A stretch of DNA of 64,000 nucleotides from Kitasatospora xanthocidica (GTDB lineage Bacteria > Actinomycetota > Actinomycetes > Streptomycetales > Streptomycetaceae), in contig NZ_BNBY01000026.1 in assembly GCF_014656195.1 (NCBI RefSeq), positions 42,123-106,122 of the forward strand, read 5' to 3'. Shown piece after piece: positions 26,830 through 35,706 of this stretch. The position numbers and the translations under genes were made by a program. Under the pieces are notes generated by a model, which was given only the letters and a program-made list of their open reading frames with translations, did no database searches and had not been told where the DNA came from. Within the stretch, counting starts at the first letter, position 1, and every line of letters starts with the position of its first letter.

Positions 26830-27275
26830 CCTGGTGGCTGGCATGGGCGCTGGCCGGACTCGCCGAGGCGCTGGCACGGCAGGGGCGCGTCGACGACGCC
26901 ACCGCACTCGCCCGCGAAGCCGAGGCCCTGTCAGGCGCCGCGGTCCACCCGGGGCCACGGGCCCGGGCCCACGCGCTGCTGGGCACGGCTCAGGTGGTGG
27001 CCCGCGCGGGGCTTGTCGACCGCGCCGCATCGATCGCCCGGTCCATCGCCGACCCGGACCGGCAGGCCGAGGCGCTCGCGGCCGTGGCCCGCCACGCCGA
27101 CCCGGACCGGGCCCGCCCGCTGGCCGTCCGGGCACTACGGCTGGGCAGCTGGCACCGGACGGCCGACCTCCTCGCCGCACTCGCGCCCGACGCACTGACC
27201 ACCATCGCCGACGACCTCCTCCGTGCCCACGCGCGGACCGCCCCCGACCGAACGGACCCTCACCCTCAGGTTTAG
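26830..27275 (+). pseudogene. C-terminal remnant of a TPR-repeat protein
   Basis: The frame after the HEAT gene stop stays open and from about 26830 reads like streptomycete tetratricopeptide proteins (WWLAWALAGLAEALARQGR, then AREAEALSG and ARSIADPDRQAEALAAVARH), ending with TAG-type stop context at 27275. There is no ATG, GTG or TTG before GTG 26994, so the front of the gene has been lost. A short gene from 26994 (93 aa) cannot be excluded, but the coding character clearly extends further upstream. Confidence 0.55.
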
Positions 27276-27439
27276 CGTGAGCCTTTCCGCCCGGGCCGGC
27301 TCCGGTCGCTGTCCGGTGATCGTCGTCCCGGCCGGGGGCGAGGCCGGGCGGGCCGTAGGAGCTCCCGGGGGATACCGCTAGGCTCTGGGCGGCTTCGGGG
27401 CGCCGTGCCCGGGAGGGCGAGTGGGGGAGTGGTGCGGCG

Positions 27440-29188
27440 ATGCAGCCGTTGCTGGCCGAGGATCCGTCGGTCATCGGGTCGTACCGGCTGCTGGGGCGGC
27501 TGGGCGCGGGCGGGATGGGCTGCGTCTACCTGGGGCGGACGGCCGGGGGCCGGACCGTCGCGGTGAAGGTCGTGCGGCCGGAGCTGGCGGCGGACGCCGA
27601 GTTCCGGGCCCGGTTCCGGCGCGAGGTGGCGGCGGCGCGGCGGGTCGGGAGCGAGTGGACGGCGCCGGTGCTCGATTCGGACACCGAATCGCCCGAGCCC
27701 TGGGTGGCCACCGGCTACGTCGCCGGGCCCTCGCTGGCCGAGGCGGTGGCACAGTTCGGACCGCTGTCCGAGCACGGGGTGCGGGCGCTGGCGGCCGGGC
27801 TCGCGGAGGCGCTGGAGGCCATCCACGGGCTGGGGCTGATCCACCGTGACCTCAAACCGTCGAACGTGATGCTGTCGCCGGACGGCCCGGTGCTGATCGA
27901 CTTCGGGATCGCGCGGGCGATGGACAGCCTCGCCACGTCCTCGCTCACCAGCACCGGGGTCGTGGTGGGATCGCCGGGGTACATGTCGCCGGAGCAGGTC
28001 CAGGACCGGCCGCTCGGTCCTGCCTCGGACGTGTTCCAGCTCGGCGCGGTGCTGGCGTTCGCGGCCACCGGACGGTCGCCGTTCGGCGCGGACAGCGCGG
28101 CCGCCCTGCTCTACAAGGTGGCGCACGGCGAGCCGGAGCTGAGCGGCCTGCGGGGCGAGCCGCGAGCGGTGGCGCAGGCCTGCCTGGCCAAGGACCCGGC
28201 CGCCCGGCCCGGCCCGCGGGAGGTCGCGGCCAGGCTCGCCCCCGGCGGGGCCGCCGAGCTGGTCGCGGCCGGCTGGCTCGCCGCGCCGCTGATGGCGCAG
28301 ATCAGCCGCAGGACGGTGGAACTGCTCAACCTGGACGCGGCACCGGAGCGGACGGAGGACCCGGCACAGGCCCCGCCGGTGCCTGAGCCGGAGCCGGTGC
28401 CGACGAGGACGGTGCTGACGAGGACGGAAGCGACAGCGGAGCCGGTGCCGGAGCCGGTGCCGGATCCGAAGACGACGGTGCTGGTGCCGGAGCCCGCGCC
28501 CGCCCCGACGCGGGGCAAGCGCGGCAACGCGCTGGTCGCCGCCGCCGCGGTCGTGCTGGCCGCGGCGGCGGTCACGGCGGCCGCGCTGCTGCACCCCGGC
28601 GCGGGGAAGGCCGCTTCGGGGCGGGCCGTCCCGGGGAACAGCCCGTCCGTCCCCGCGGTCACGCCGACTGCCCCGATCGCGGCGGCGACCGCCCCGAGCA
28701 CCGCGGCGACCCCCGGCCGGCCGGTGCCCGCCGAGTGCCGGAACATCGACACCGGAAAGCTGGAGCAGCTCTTCGGCAAGGGGACGCGCGCGCCCGAGGG
28801 GAGCACCAAGTCCTACGGTGCCGGTACCGCGAACGCGTTCTCCTCGCAGTCCTGCACCCTCTGGTTCGCCGGCGGTGCCAGGGCCAGTACCTACGTCGGC
28901 TTCGAGACCCTGACCTTCGGGACTCCCGAGCAGGCCCGGCAGTTCTACGCGGACTGGGAGAAGAGCGACACCGGGACGGCGTCCAGGCCGCCCGTCGCGC
29001 TCGGCGAGAAGGCCTTCCAGTCGACGAAGGACGACACCGCCCTGTCCGAACGGGACTACCGCCTGGCCACGGTCACCGCCAACCGGGTCGTCAGGGCGTA
29101 CGTCCCGCACGACACGGGTTTCCGGGACGACGCCGTGGCCGCCACGACCAGTGACGTGATGAAGGAGCTGCTCACCGGTCTGCAGTAG
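27440..29188 (+). CDS. Transmembrane serine/threonine protein kinase
   Basis: A 582-aa Hanks-type kinase: Gly-rich loop LGAGGMGCVYLGR, Lys43 in VAVKVV, catalytic HRDLKPSN near residue 134, DFGIAR near 154, GYMSPEQ and DVFQLGAVL. A Pro/Glu/Thr-rich juxtamembrane stretch (310-355) leads to one membrane helix (about 361-383). The outside domain of about 180 residues has two Cys (PAECRN and SQSCTL) and no PASTA repeats. It probably phosphorylates envelope or cytoplasmic targets in response to an extracellular cue. ATG 27440 fits the family start. Monocistronic. Confidence 0.9.
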   Translation: MQPLLAEDPSVIGSYRLLGRLGAGGMGCVYLGRTAGGRTVAVKVVRPELAADAEFRARFRREVAAARRVGSEWTAPVLDSDTESPEPWVATGYVAGPSLAEAVAQFGPLSEHGVRALAAGLAEALEAIHGLGLIHRDLKPSNVMLSPDGPVLIDFGIARAMDSLATSSLTSTGVVVGSPGYMSPEQVQDRPLGPASDVFQLGAVLAFAATGRSPFGADSAAALLYKVAHGEPELSGLRGEPRAVAQACLAKDPAARPGPREVAARLAPGGAAELVAAGWLAAPLMAQISRRTVELLNLDAAPERTEDPAQAPPVPEPEPVPTRTVLTRTEATAEPVPEPVPDPKTTVLVPEPAPAPTRGKRGNALVAAAAVVLAAAAVTAAALLHPGAGKAASGRAVPGNSPSVPAVTPTAPIAAATAPSTAATPGRPVPAECRNIDTGKLEQLFGKGTRAPEGSTKSYGAGTANAFSSQSCTLWFAGGARASTYVGFETLTFGTPEQARQFYADWEKSDTGTASRPPVALGEKAFQSTKDDTALSERDYRLATVTANRVVRAYVPHDTGFRDDAVAATTSDVMKELLTGLQ

Positions 29189-29190
29189 CC

Positions 29191-29226
29191 CGTACGCCCC
29201 GTACGCCCCGTACGCCCCGTACGCCC
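29191..29226. repeat. Four 9-bp tandem repeats
   Basis: CGTACGCCC is repeated four times without change right after the kinase stop codon, followed by the degenerate copy CGTCCGTCC. No hairpin role is evident. Confidence 0.9.
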
Positions 29227-29330
29227 CGTCCGTCCTGGCCGCCCCCCGCCTGCCCCGACCACCCCGCGGGCCCCGATGTCCGACCCACTGCCTAGGCTGG
29301 GGCCAGGCCGATGACCAAGGGGGCAGGACT

Positions 29331-30998
29331 GTGCGGATCGAACGTCACCAGGTGGACGGGGCGCGGGTGGCGAAGGCCCGCGAGGACTTCGTGAACCGGA
29401 TCGGGAGGCAGGTCCACTCCTACTCCCGCGCCGGTCTGATGACCACCACCGAGTGGCAGCTGATCACCGACTCCTTCCTCGACTACCTCGGGGCCCTCTC
29501 CACCACCCGGCCCGACCTGGACTGCGCCGAGGCCAAGGCCGTCCTCAAGGACGCCGCCGAGGCCGCCGCCGGCGCCGTCTCCTTCGCCGCCTACCACCCG
29601 CACGACAGCTTCCACGTCTTCCTCGACTACCCGAACTTCGGGATGAGCTACGACCCCGAGTACGGGCAGGAGCGCGACCCCCGCAACCGGGTCACCGCCG
29701 GGGACTGGCTCGACGCCTTCTGCCTCGCGATCCTCTCCGACAAGGTCCCCGCCCACGGTGAGGCCTTCTGCTGGGCCCGGCAGCTGATGCCCGACGGGCC
29801 GGTCACCTCCACCCTCGAACTCGCCGACGGCTTCGGGGCCCACTTCTTCGAGGAGGAGGAATTCCCCACGGCCTCCGCCGCCGAACCGCAGCCCGGCCTG
29901 CGCGCGCTGCGCGCCCTCACCGACGGGGACCGCGAGGCCTTCGACGCCGCGCTGCTCGCGCTCCTCCAGGACGGCCCGCACGGCACCGGACCGGCCAGCC
30001 TCCTGCCGCTGGTCCCGATCGCGCTCGCCGCCCTCGCGTACCGCACCCACGGCTGGTCCCCGGCGGTCGACACCGACTACCTCCCGCACGCCCTGGTCAC
30101 CGGCTTCGAGGCCCCCGGCCCGCGCGTCCGCGGCCTCGGCCGCGACCCGCGCCCCGACGCCGTGGCCCGGCTCGCCGCCGGGCCCGTCGACCTCGACCGG
30201 ACGAGCCCGGCCCGGCCGCTCAGCCCGGACAGCGAGGCCCGGTTCGAGCGGCGCACCCTGGAGGCCCTCACACCGAAGGAGGGCGAGCCGCTGGACGCCT
30301 GGGAGCTCACCTGCGCCCTGCGCTACCAGACCTACCTCCTCGCGGCGCGCGCCTCGGAGTCCTCCGACGCCACCGACGCCCAGCTCGCCAACCTGCGGCT
30401 CGGCTCCCGGCTGGGGGCCGCCGTGTACCGGGCCGCCCTCGCCGAGCCGGGCACCGAGGCCGAGGCGACGATCGACGGCCGGACGCTGCGCTTCCCCGCC
30501 AGCCGGGACACGGACTTCGGCCCGGCCTTCTGGGAGACGGCCCTCTCCTACGCGCTGATCACCGGCAGCTCCGAGGACCTCGAACCGCTCCTCCTGGCCG
30601 GCCCCACGATCGCCGCCGAGGACCGCTCGCCGTTCGCCGCCCCGTACCGCACCGCCCTGCACGACCACCTCCGCGGCGCCGACCCGCGCCCGGCCACCGA
30701 GCGGGCCCTGAAGGAGGTGGAACGCATCGGGGACCGGATCTTCCTCCCGCCCCCGGTCGTCCTCTTCTCGCAGCTCGTCGAGGGCGACGAGACCAGCTTC
30801 AACCTCGCCCTGCTGGACGCCCTGGAAGCCCACCGCGACCACCACTCCGTCGCCGACCGCGCCACCGACACCGAGGCCCCGCTCAACCTCGGCATCCTCG
30901 CCCTCGCCTGCCACGCCCGCCGCACCCGCGGCTGGACCGTCCACGTCCGCTCGCCCTACCTCCCGCCGCGCCTGCTGGAGGCGGCCCGGCCCGCGTGA
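29331..30998 (+). CDS. Imm49-family (immunity 49) protein
   Basis: A 555-aa soluble protein that starts with a GTG directly after the short leader CAGGACT. The N-terminal half resembles Imm49 proteins (HPHDSFHVFLDYPNFGMSY, DWLDAFCLAILSD). The C-terminal half repeats the same helical style (FWETALSYALITGSSEDLE). Imm49 members are predicted antidotes to polymorphic or contact-dependent toxins; many streptomycete copies stand alone. No toxin gene is visible nearby, so this is an orphan copy with inferred function. Confidence 0.65.
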   Translation: MRIERHQVDGARVAKAREDFVNRIGRQVHSYSRAGLMTTTEWQLITDSFLDYLGALSTTRPDLDCAEAKAVLKDAAEAAAGAVSFAAYHPHDSFHVFLDYPNFGMSYDPEYGQERDPRNRVTAGDWLDAFCLAILSDKVPAHGEAFCWARQLMPDGPVTSTLELADGFGAHFFEEEEFPTASAAEPQPGLRALRALTDGDREAFDAALLALLQDGPHGTGPASLLPLVPIALAALAYRTHGWSPAVDTDYLPHALVTGFEAPGPRVRGLGRDPRPDAVARLAAGPVDLDRTSPARPLSPDSEARFERRTLEALTPKEGEPLDAWELTCALRYQTYLLAARASESSDATDAQLANLRLGSRLGAAVYRAALAEPGTEAEATIDGRTLRFPASRDTDFGPAFWETALSYALITGSSEDLEPLLLAGPTIAAEDRSPFAAPYRTALHDHLRGADPRPATERALKEVERIGDRIFLPPPVVLFSQLVEGDETSFNLALLDALEAHRDHHSVADRATDTEAPLNLGILALACHARRTRGWTVHVRSPYLPPRLLEAARPA

Positions 30999-31010
30999 CG
31001 CACCGGGTCC

Positions 31011-31080
31011 GCGTGACGCCGCCGGGGCCGTGTGACGCCGCCGGGCCCGCGTGATGCCGCCGGGCCCGCCTGACGCGCCG
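31011..31080. repeat. About 20-bp imperfect tandem repeats
   Basis: Three to four copies of GTGACGCCGCCGGGCCCGC and close variants lie between the convergent Imm49 and glycosyltransferase genes. Confidence 0.75.
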
Positions 31081-31119
31081 TCCGCACGGTCCGGCCGCGT
31101 CCACCCGTCCTCGTACCGG

Positions 31120-32268
31120 CTACCGGAGCGTCACCCGGTCCGTGCCCACGCCGGGAGAGGCCAGCGATTCGAAGTCCGCCACCAGGTCGGCGGGGGACGG
31201 GAGGGCGTCGATCTCGGCCTTCACGGCCGTGGCCGACTTCCGCAGGCCGTCGTCCGTGACCAGCCGGTCGAGCAGGGCGGTGTCGACGGCGTCCAGGCTG
31301 GAGGTCAGTGCGAAGCCGTTGGCCCGGCCGGCGGTGGCGTTGGCGAAGTTGTCGGCGCCCTGGGGGAGGATCAGCTGGGGGACGCCCAGCGCCGCCGCGG
31401 TCAGCATGCTCCCCGAGCCGCCGTGGTGGACGACGCCGTCGCTGGCCTGGAGCAGCTGGCTCAGCGGCACCCACGGCAGCGGCCGGACGTTGCCGGGCAG
31501 CGTACCGAGCGGCGTGAGGTCCTCGTCGCCGACGGCGAGCAGGACCTCGGCGTCGAGCGCCCCGGCCTGCTCGATCAGCCGGGAGACGGGCGCGATGCCC
31601 TCCCACTCGGTGAACACCGTGCCCAGCGTCACCGCGATCCGCGGCTTGGGGCCGCGCCCGACCAGGTCGGCGGGGATCGTCCCGCCGCCGTTGTACGGCA
31701 CGTACCGCACCCGCCAGCCCCCGCCATCCCCGCCGAGCGAAGCCGGCACGACGTCCACGACGGCGGCCGGCGCGGTCGCCTCGACCCCGTGCGCGCGGTA
31801 GTCGGCGGCGAGCAGCCGGCGCAGGCGGGCGGCCACCCCGCCCGAGGTCACCCCGAAGTTGTGCGCCACGGCGGGTATGCCGAGCTTGGCGGCCACCAGC
31901 GGCGCGGCGCCCTGGAAGGACTCGTGCACGACGACGTCCGGCCGCCAGTCCCGCGCGACCTTCAGCAGCCCGTCGACGGTCGACCGGCCGAACTCGGCGA
32001 AACCGAGGGCGCCCAGTTCGTTGGTCTCCTCCTCCGTCCGCTCCGCGTCGGCGAAACGGACGTCCTCCGGCAGGGCCCGGGCGAAGGCCTCCCTGAGGGT
32101 GCCGCCGTCGCCGACCTCGACGACGGGCAGTCCGGTGTTGCGCAGGACCGCGACCGGCTCCTGGCCGGCGAACAGGACGTCGTGCCCGGCCGCCCGCAGG
32201 GCCAGGGCGGTGGGTATCACGGGAAAGATGTGGCCGACCGCCCCGGGGGCGGTGAACAGGACTCGCAC
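31120..32268 (-). CDS. Macrolide-type (GT1/EryCIII-like) glycosyltransferase
   Basis: A 382-aa protein. GTG 32268 follows a perfect AGGAGG (32275-32280 region, minus strand), which sets the start although the frame stays open to 32487. It begins VRVLFTAPGAVGHIFPVIPT, an acceptor-domain start of GT-B enzymes. The donor-binding domain contains VTLGTVF, PWVPLSQLL and the signature VVHHGGSGSMLTAAALGVPQ. These enzymes transfer nucleotide-activated, often deoxy, sugars to macrolides or other natural products. No sugar-synthesis or polyketide genes adjoin it, so it may act on an exogenous antibiotic or a product made elsewhere. Confidence 0.85.
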   Translation of the reverse strand: MRVLFTAPGAVGHIFPVIPTALALRAAGHDVLFAGQEPVAVLRNTGLPVVEVGDGGTLREAFARALPEDVRFADAERTEEETNELGALGFAEFGRSTVDGLLKVARDWRPDVVVHESFQGAAPLVAAKLGIPAVAHNFGVTSGGVAARLRRLLAADYRAHGVEATAPAAVVDVVPASLGGDGGGWRVRYVPYNGGGTIPADLVGRGPKPRIAVTLGTVFTEWEGIAPVSRLIEQAGALDAEVLLAVGDEDLTPLGTLPGNVRPLPWVPLSQLLQASDGVVHHGGSGSMLTAAALGVPQLILPQGADNFANATAGRANGFALTSSLDAVDTALLDRLVTDDGLRKSATAVKAEIDALPSPADLVADFESLASPGVGTDRVTLR

Positions 32269-32707
32269 AGTGGTCCTCCTGATGCGGATGGGTGTGCTCG
32301 GTTGGTCGGGGGACCCGGCCCTCCGTCCACCGGTCTCCGCCGGGTACGGGACGTCCCGCGCGCCGGGAGCCGTGCCGCGCGCGGGAGGGCCGGGTCCACC
32401 TCGATGTCGGCTGTGGCCACGTCGCCCCTGGTGAGCCGGTGACCGCCCCCCGACGGCCACTGTGCGCAAGAGCCTGTCATCGCCCACCCTGACCAGGCAC
32501 TTGTGCTTTCTGACAGATCTTCACCGCGGGGACGGCCGGCTTTCCTTTTGCTCGACCCGGGCCGCGTCCCTTGAAATGCCGTCGTGTCTGTGTTCCAACG
32601 GTCGTGGGGTGGGCGGAAGTTACCCGGCCTGAGGGCGCCGCGACCGGTCCGGCAGGGAGACAGACAAGCGGGCAGGTGGACAGGGGTGGAGCGGTCGGGG
32701 CGCCCGG
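32269..32707. other. 439-bp intergenic region
   Basis: No supported gene. It contains the upstream region of the glycosyltransferase on the minus strand and the downstream region of the CGNR gene. The patch 32498-32600 is slightly AT-richer (including CTTTCTGACAG and GCTTTCCTTTTG) and may hold a promoter; no clear element pair was found. Confidence 0.4.
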
Positions 32708-33340
32708 TCAGGCGCCGTCGCCGGGGGCTTGCAGCCTCGCCCGGTAGGCGCGCTTCTTGACGAGGGCGCCGCAGGTCTTCATCGAGCACCAGCGGCGGGC
32801 GCCCGCGCGGGAGGTGTCGACGAAGGGGACGCCGCAGTCGGGGTTCCCGCAGAGGCGGACGCGGCTGCGGTGCTCCGACGCGCAGAGGGCGATCAGGTCC
32901 CGGGCGACCATCGAGAGCACCGCCGCGATCGAGTCGCCGTGCCAGCGCACGGTGGCCGCGTCGGGGGCGAGTTCGGGCATCGAGGGCGGCTCGGCGGCGG
33001 CGCGGTTGACGAGTGCGATGTCCGCGGGGGAGGGCGGGACGGCGTCCGCCAGGGCGCGGCCGGTGCGCTGGATCGCCTCGCGCAGGTGCCTGGCGTGGTC
33101 CAGGTCGGCTTCGGCGCAGGGCGGCGCGGCCGTCGTGCAGGCGCTCTGCACGGCCCAGCGGCTCAAGTCCTCGGGCCGGGCCAGCCGTTCGAAGGGCGTG
33201 CCGGTGCCGCGGTCGGCCAGGGTGCCGGCGAAGGCGAAGCACAGCCGGGCGTCGTCGAAGCGGAAGTCGGCCTTGGCGCGCTGACGCCCCTCGCGGCCGC
33301 CGTCCTTGCCGTTCGTGTCTTCTGCTGCGCCGTCTTCCAT
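32708..33340 (-). CDS. ABATE/CGNR zinc-finger transcriptional regulator
   Basis: A 210-aa protein, start taken at ATG 33340 (MEDGAAEDTN). The N-terminal ABATE-type domain contains FDDARLCFAFAGTLADRG and LRRAIQ-like helices. The C-terminal CGNR zinc finger CGNPDCGVPFVDTSR continues to RRWCSMKTCG, with four Cys and a basic tail KKRAYRAR. These are putative stress-related regulators. It is divergent from a zinc alcohol dehydrogenase, and a palindrome lies between them, so it probably controls that enzyme and itself. Confidence 0.82.
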   Translation of the reverse strand: MEDGAAEDTNGKDGGREGRQRAKADFRFDDARLCFAFAGTLADRGTGTPFERLARPEDLSRWAVQSACTTAAPPCAEADLDHARHLREAIQRTGRALADAVPPSPADIALVNRAAAEPPSMPELAPDAATVRWHGDSIAAVLSMVARDLIALCASEHRSRVRLCGNPDCGVPFVDTSRAGARRWCSMKTCGALVKKRAYRARLQAPGDGA

Positions 33341-33358
33341 GTCCACCACTTTATGCGG

Positions 33359-33388
33359 TTGACATGATTCCGGGCAAACGGCTAGCTT
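33359..33388 (+). promoter_or_regulatory. Candidate sigma-70-type promoter of the alcohol dehydrogenase gene
   Basis: TTGACA at 33359-33364 and TAGCTT at 33383-33388 are separated by 18 bases, a good streptomycete match, about 90 bases before the start at 33475. Confidence 0.5.
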
Positions 33389-33392
33389 CCAG

Positions 33393-33415
33393 GTCCACCG
33401 CTTGAACCGGTGGAC
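33393..33415. promoter_or_regulatory. Inverted repeat, likely operator between CGNR regulator and dehydrogenase
   Basis: GTCCACCG-CTTGAAC-CGGTGGAC is a perfect 8-bp inverted repeat lying at the expected transcription start of the rightward gene. A half-site GTCCACCAC recurs at 33341-33349 beside the CGNR start. Confidence 0.5.
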
Positions 33416-33474
33416 TTTGAGCGGGCAGTCCCCGCTTCCCGCAACGTCTCTCCGCAGCACGAGGAGGCCGCGCC

Positions 33475-34542
33475 ATGCGCGCCGCAGTCATCGAGGAACT
33501 CCACAAGCCGCTCGTCCTCCGCGACGTGCCCGAACCCGCCTGCCCGCCGGACGGCGCGATCGTGCGCGTCGGGGCGAACGGCATCTGCCGGACCGACTGG
33601 GCCCTGTGGGCCGGGCAGTTCTGGACGGGCGGACCGCGGGTCGAGGCCCCGTTCGTCCTCGGCCACGAGTTCGCCGGCACCGTCGTGGAGGTCGGCCGCG
33701 AGGTGCGGGGGTGGAAGGAGGGCGACCGCGTCATCTTCCCGATGAACCCCGGCGAGGGCTCGTGCGAGATGTGCCGCAGCGGCAACCAGCACGTCTGCGA
33801 GCACGTGGACGCGCTCGTGCCCGGGGTCTCCTACTGGGGCGCCTTCGCCGAGTACGTCATGGTCCGCTTCGCCGACGTCAACCTGGTCGAAGTGCCGGAG
33901 GGCGTCGGCTTCGTGGACGTCGCCGCGCTGGCCTGCCGCTACATGACGGCCTTCCACGGGATCGTCGACCAGGCGCGGGTCCGCGGCGGCGAATGGGTCG
34001 CGGTGTACGGCGCCGGCGGCGGCATGGGCCTGTCGACGGTGGAGATCGCCGCGGCGACCGGCGCCAACGTCATCGCGATCGACATCACCCAGGACAAACT
34101 GGACGCCGCCCGCGCGCTCGGCGCCGTCCACACCGTCGACGCGGCCGCGACCGACCCCGCCGAGGCCGTGAAGGACCTCACCGGCGGCGGCGCGCACGTG
34201 TCGGTCGACGCCGTGGGCATCGCCGCCGCCTGCCGCAACTCCGTACTCTCCCTGCGCACCCGCGGCCGCCACCTCCAACTCGGGCACACCACCGCCGCCG
34301 AGCAGGGGGACGTCCCGCTGCCGGTCGACGTCATGATGGTCAAGGAGCTGGAGTTCCTGAGCGCCTTCGGCATGCAGGGCCAGCGCTTCGGCACGATGCT
34401 GAACATGATCGCCGCCGGCCGCCTCAGCCCCGGCCGCATCGTCTCGCGCACCGTCGGCCTCCACGAGGCGAGCGAGGTCCTGGAGTCCCTGGAGACGTAC
34501 GGGCCCACCGGCGTCGTCGTCATCGACGCCTTCCGCCCCTGA
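33475..34542 (+). CDS. Zinc-dependent alcohol dehydrogenase family protein
   Basis: A 355-aa medium-chain dehydrogenase. Catalytic zinc ligands: Cys in GICRTDW and the His-Glu pair of GHEFAGTV. Structural-zinc region: CEMCRSGNQHVCEH (only three Cys, with His in the fourth place). The Rossmann motif is AVYGAGGGMGLSTVEIA. It probably oxidises an alcohol or polyol or reduces an aldehyde with NAD(P). ATG 33475 has GAGGAGG upstream. Likely regulated by the divergent CGNR protein. The esterase gene follows 92 bp downstream, perhaps in the same operon. Confidence 0.85.
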   Translation: MRAAVIEELHKPLVLRDVPEPACPPDGAIVRVGANGICRTDWALWAGQFWTGGPRVEAPFVLGHEFAGTVVEVGREVRGWKEGDRVIFPMNPGEGSCEMCRSGNQHVCEHVDALVPGVSYWGAFAEYVMVRFADVNLVEVPEGVGFVDVAALACRYMTAFHGIVDQARVRGGEWVAVYGAGGGMGLSTVEIAAATGANVIAIDITQDKLDAARALGAVHTVDAAATDPAEAVKDLTGGGAHVSVDAVGIAAACRNSVLSLRTRGRHLQLGHTTAAEQGDVPLPVDVMMVKELEFLSAFGMQGQRFGTMLNMIAAGRLSPGRIVSRTVGLHEASEVLESLETYGPTGVVVIDAFRP

Positions 34543-34543
34543 A

Positions 34544-34609
34544 CCGTCCGAACCGGTTCGACCCGTCGGACCGTCCGAACCGGTTCGACCCGTCGGACCG
34601 TCCGAACCG
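34544..34609. repeat. 27-bp direct repeats between dehydrogenase and esterase
   Basis: Two exact copies of a 27-bp unit beginning CCGTCCGAACCGGTTCGACC (34544-34570 and 34571-34597) and a 12-base partial third copy. Each unit contains the palindrome GAACCGGTTC. Confidence 0.9.
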
Positions 34610-34633
34610 TCTCCCCTGAGAGCAGGCACACCC

Positions 34634-35656
34634 ATGCCCGATTCCCGCCGACCCATGGACCAGGAACTGAGCCTGGCCCTCGACGCGGTCCCCATGACCC
34701 CCAACGGCGCGTTCGACCTGACCGACCTCGCCGCGACGCGCGCGGCCTTCCGCGCCCAGGCCGAATCCGCCGCCGACAGCCAGCCTGCCGACCCGTCGGT
34801 CGCCATCGAGGAACACCTCGTGAGCCGGACGGACGGCCCCGACGTACCGGTCCGCCTGCTGCGGCCCACGGCCGCGCCCGGGCCGCTGCCGGTGCTGCTC
34901 TGGTTCCACGGCGGCGGGCAGGTCCTCGGCTTCGCCGCCCAGGACGACCCCTGGCTCACCCGGCTGAGCGCGACCCTCGGCTGCGCCGTCGCCGCGGTCG
35001 ACTACCGGCTCGCCCCGGAGACACCCGCCCCCGGCGCCGCCGAGGACGGCTTCACCGCCTACCGGTGGCTCGGCCGCGAGGCGGACGCCCTGGGCCTGGA
35101 CGGCACCCGCATCGGCATCGCCGGCCAGAGCGGCGGCGGAGGCATCGCGGCGGCCACCGCCCTCCTGGTCCGCGACCGCGGCGGCGCGCAGCCCCTGTTC
35201 CAGTCACTGACGTATCCCATGCTCGACGACCGCAACCGGACCGCGTCGAGCCACGAGATCACCGACATCGGCATCTGGGACCGCTCGACCAACCTCCTGG
35301 CCTGGCAGGCGATCCTGGGCGAGCGCGCCGGCACCGACGACGTCTGCCCGTACGCGGCCCCCGCCCGCGCCGCCGACCTCGGCTCCCTGCCGCCCACCTT
35401 CATCACCGTCGGCGACCTCGACTGCTTCCGGGACGAGGACCTCGACTACGCCACCCGCCTGCGCGCCCAGGGCGTCCCGGTCGAACTCCACCTCTACCCC
35501 GGCGCCTACCACGCCTTCGACCTCATCGCCCCCGGCTCACGGCTGGCCGCCACCTTCCACCGGACCTGGACCGACTACCTCGCCCGCCAGTTCCACACCG
35601 CACCGCACCCCGGCGGGGCCCTTCACAAGGGCCGATTTCTCGCCCGGAACGGGTGA
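34634..35656 (+). CDS. Alpha/beta hydrolase, hormone-sensitive-lipase-type carboxylesterase
   Basis: A 340-aa esterase of the HSL family: oxyanion motif FHGGGQVLGF, nucleophile elbow GQSGGGG, acid region VGDLDCFRDED and catalytic His in YPGAYHAFD. The VDYRLAPE motif is diagnostic. It hydrolyses short-chain esters; natural substrate unknown. ATG 34634 follows a GAGAGCAGG leader. The C-terminal extension HTAPHPGGALHKGRFL looks non-conserved. Confidence 0.88.
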   Translation: MPDSRRPMDQELSLALDAVPMTPNGAFDLTDLAATRAAFRAQAESAADSQPADPSVAIEEHLVSRTDGPDVPVRLLRPTAAPGPLPVLLWFHGGGQVLGFAAQDDPWLTRLSATLGCAVAAVDYRLAPETPAPGAAEDGFTAYRWLGREADALGLDGTRIGIAGQSGGGGIAAATALLVRDRGGAQPLFQSLTYPMLDDRNRTASSHEITDIGIWDRSTNLLAWQAILGERAGTDDVCPYAAPARAADLGSLPPTFITVGDLDCFRDEDLDYATRLRAQGVPVELHLYPGAYHAFDLIAPGSRLAATFHRTWTDYLARQFHTAPHPGGALHKGRFLARNG

Positions 35657-35706
35657 GTTGGTTCGTTCCGTACCCGCCGGGTCCCGTTGTGGTGGATGAT
35701 CGCGAC

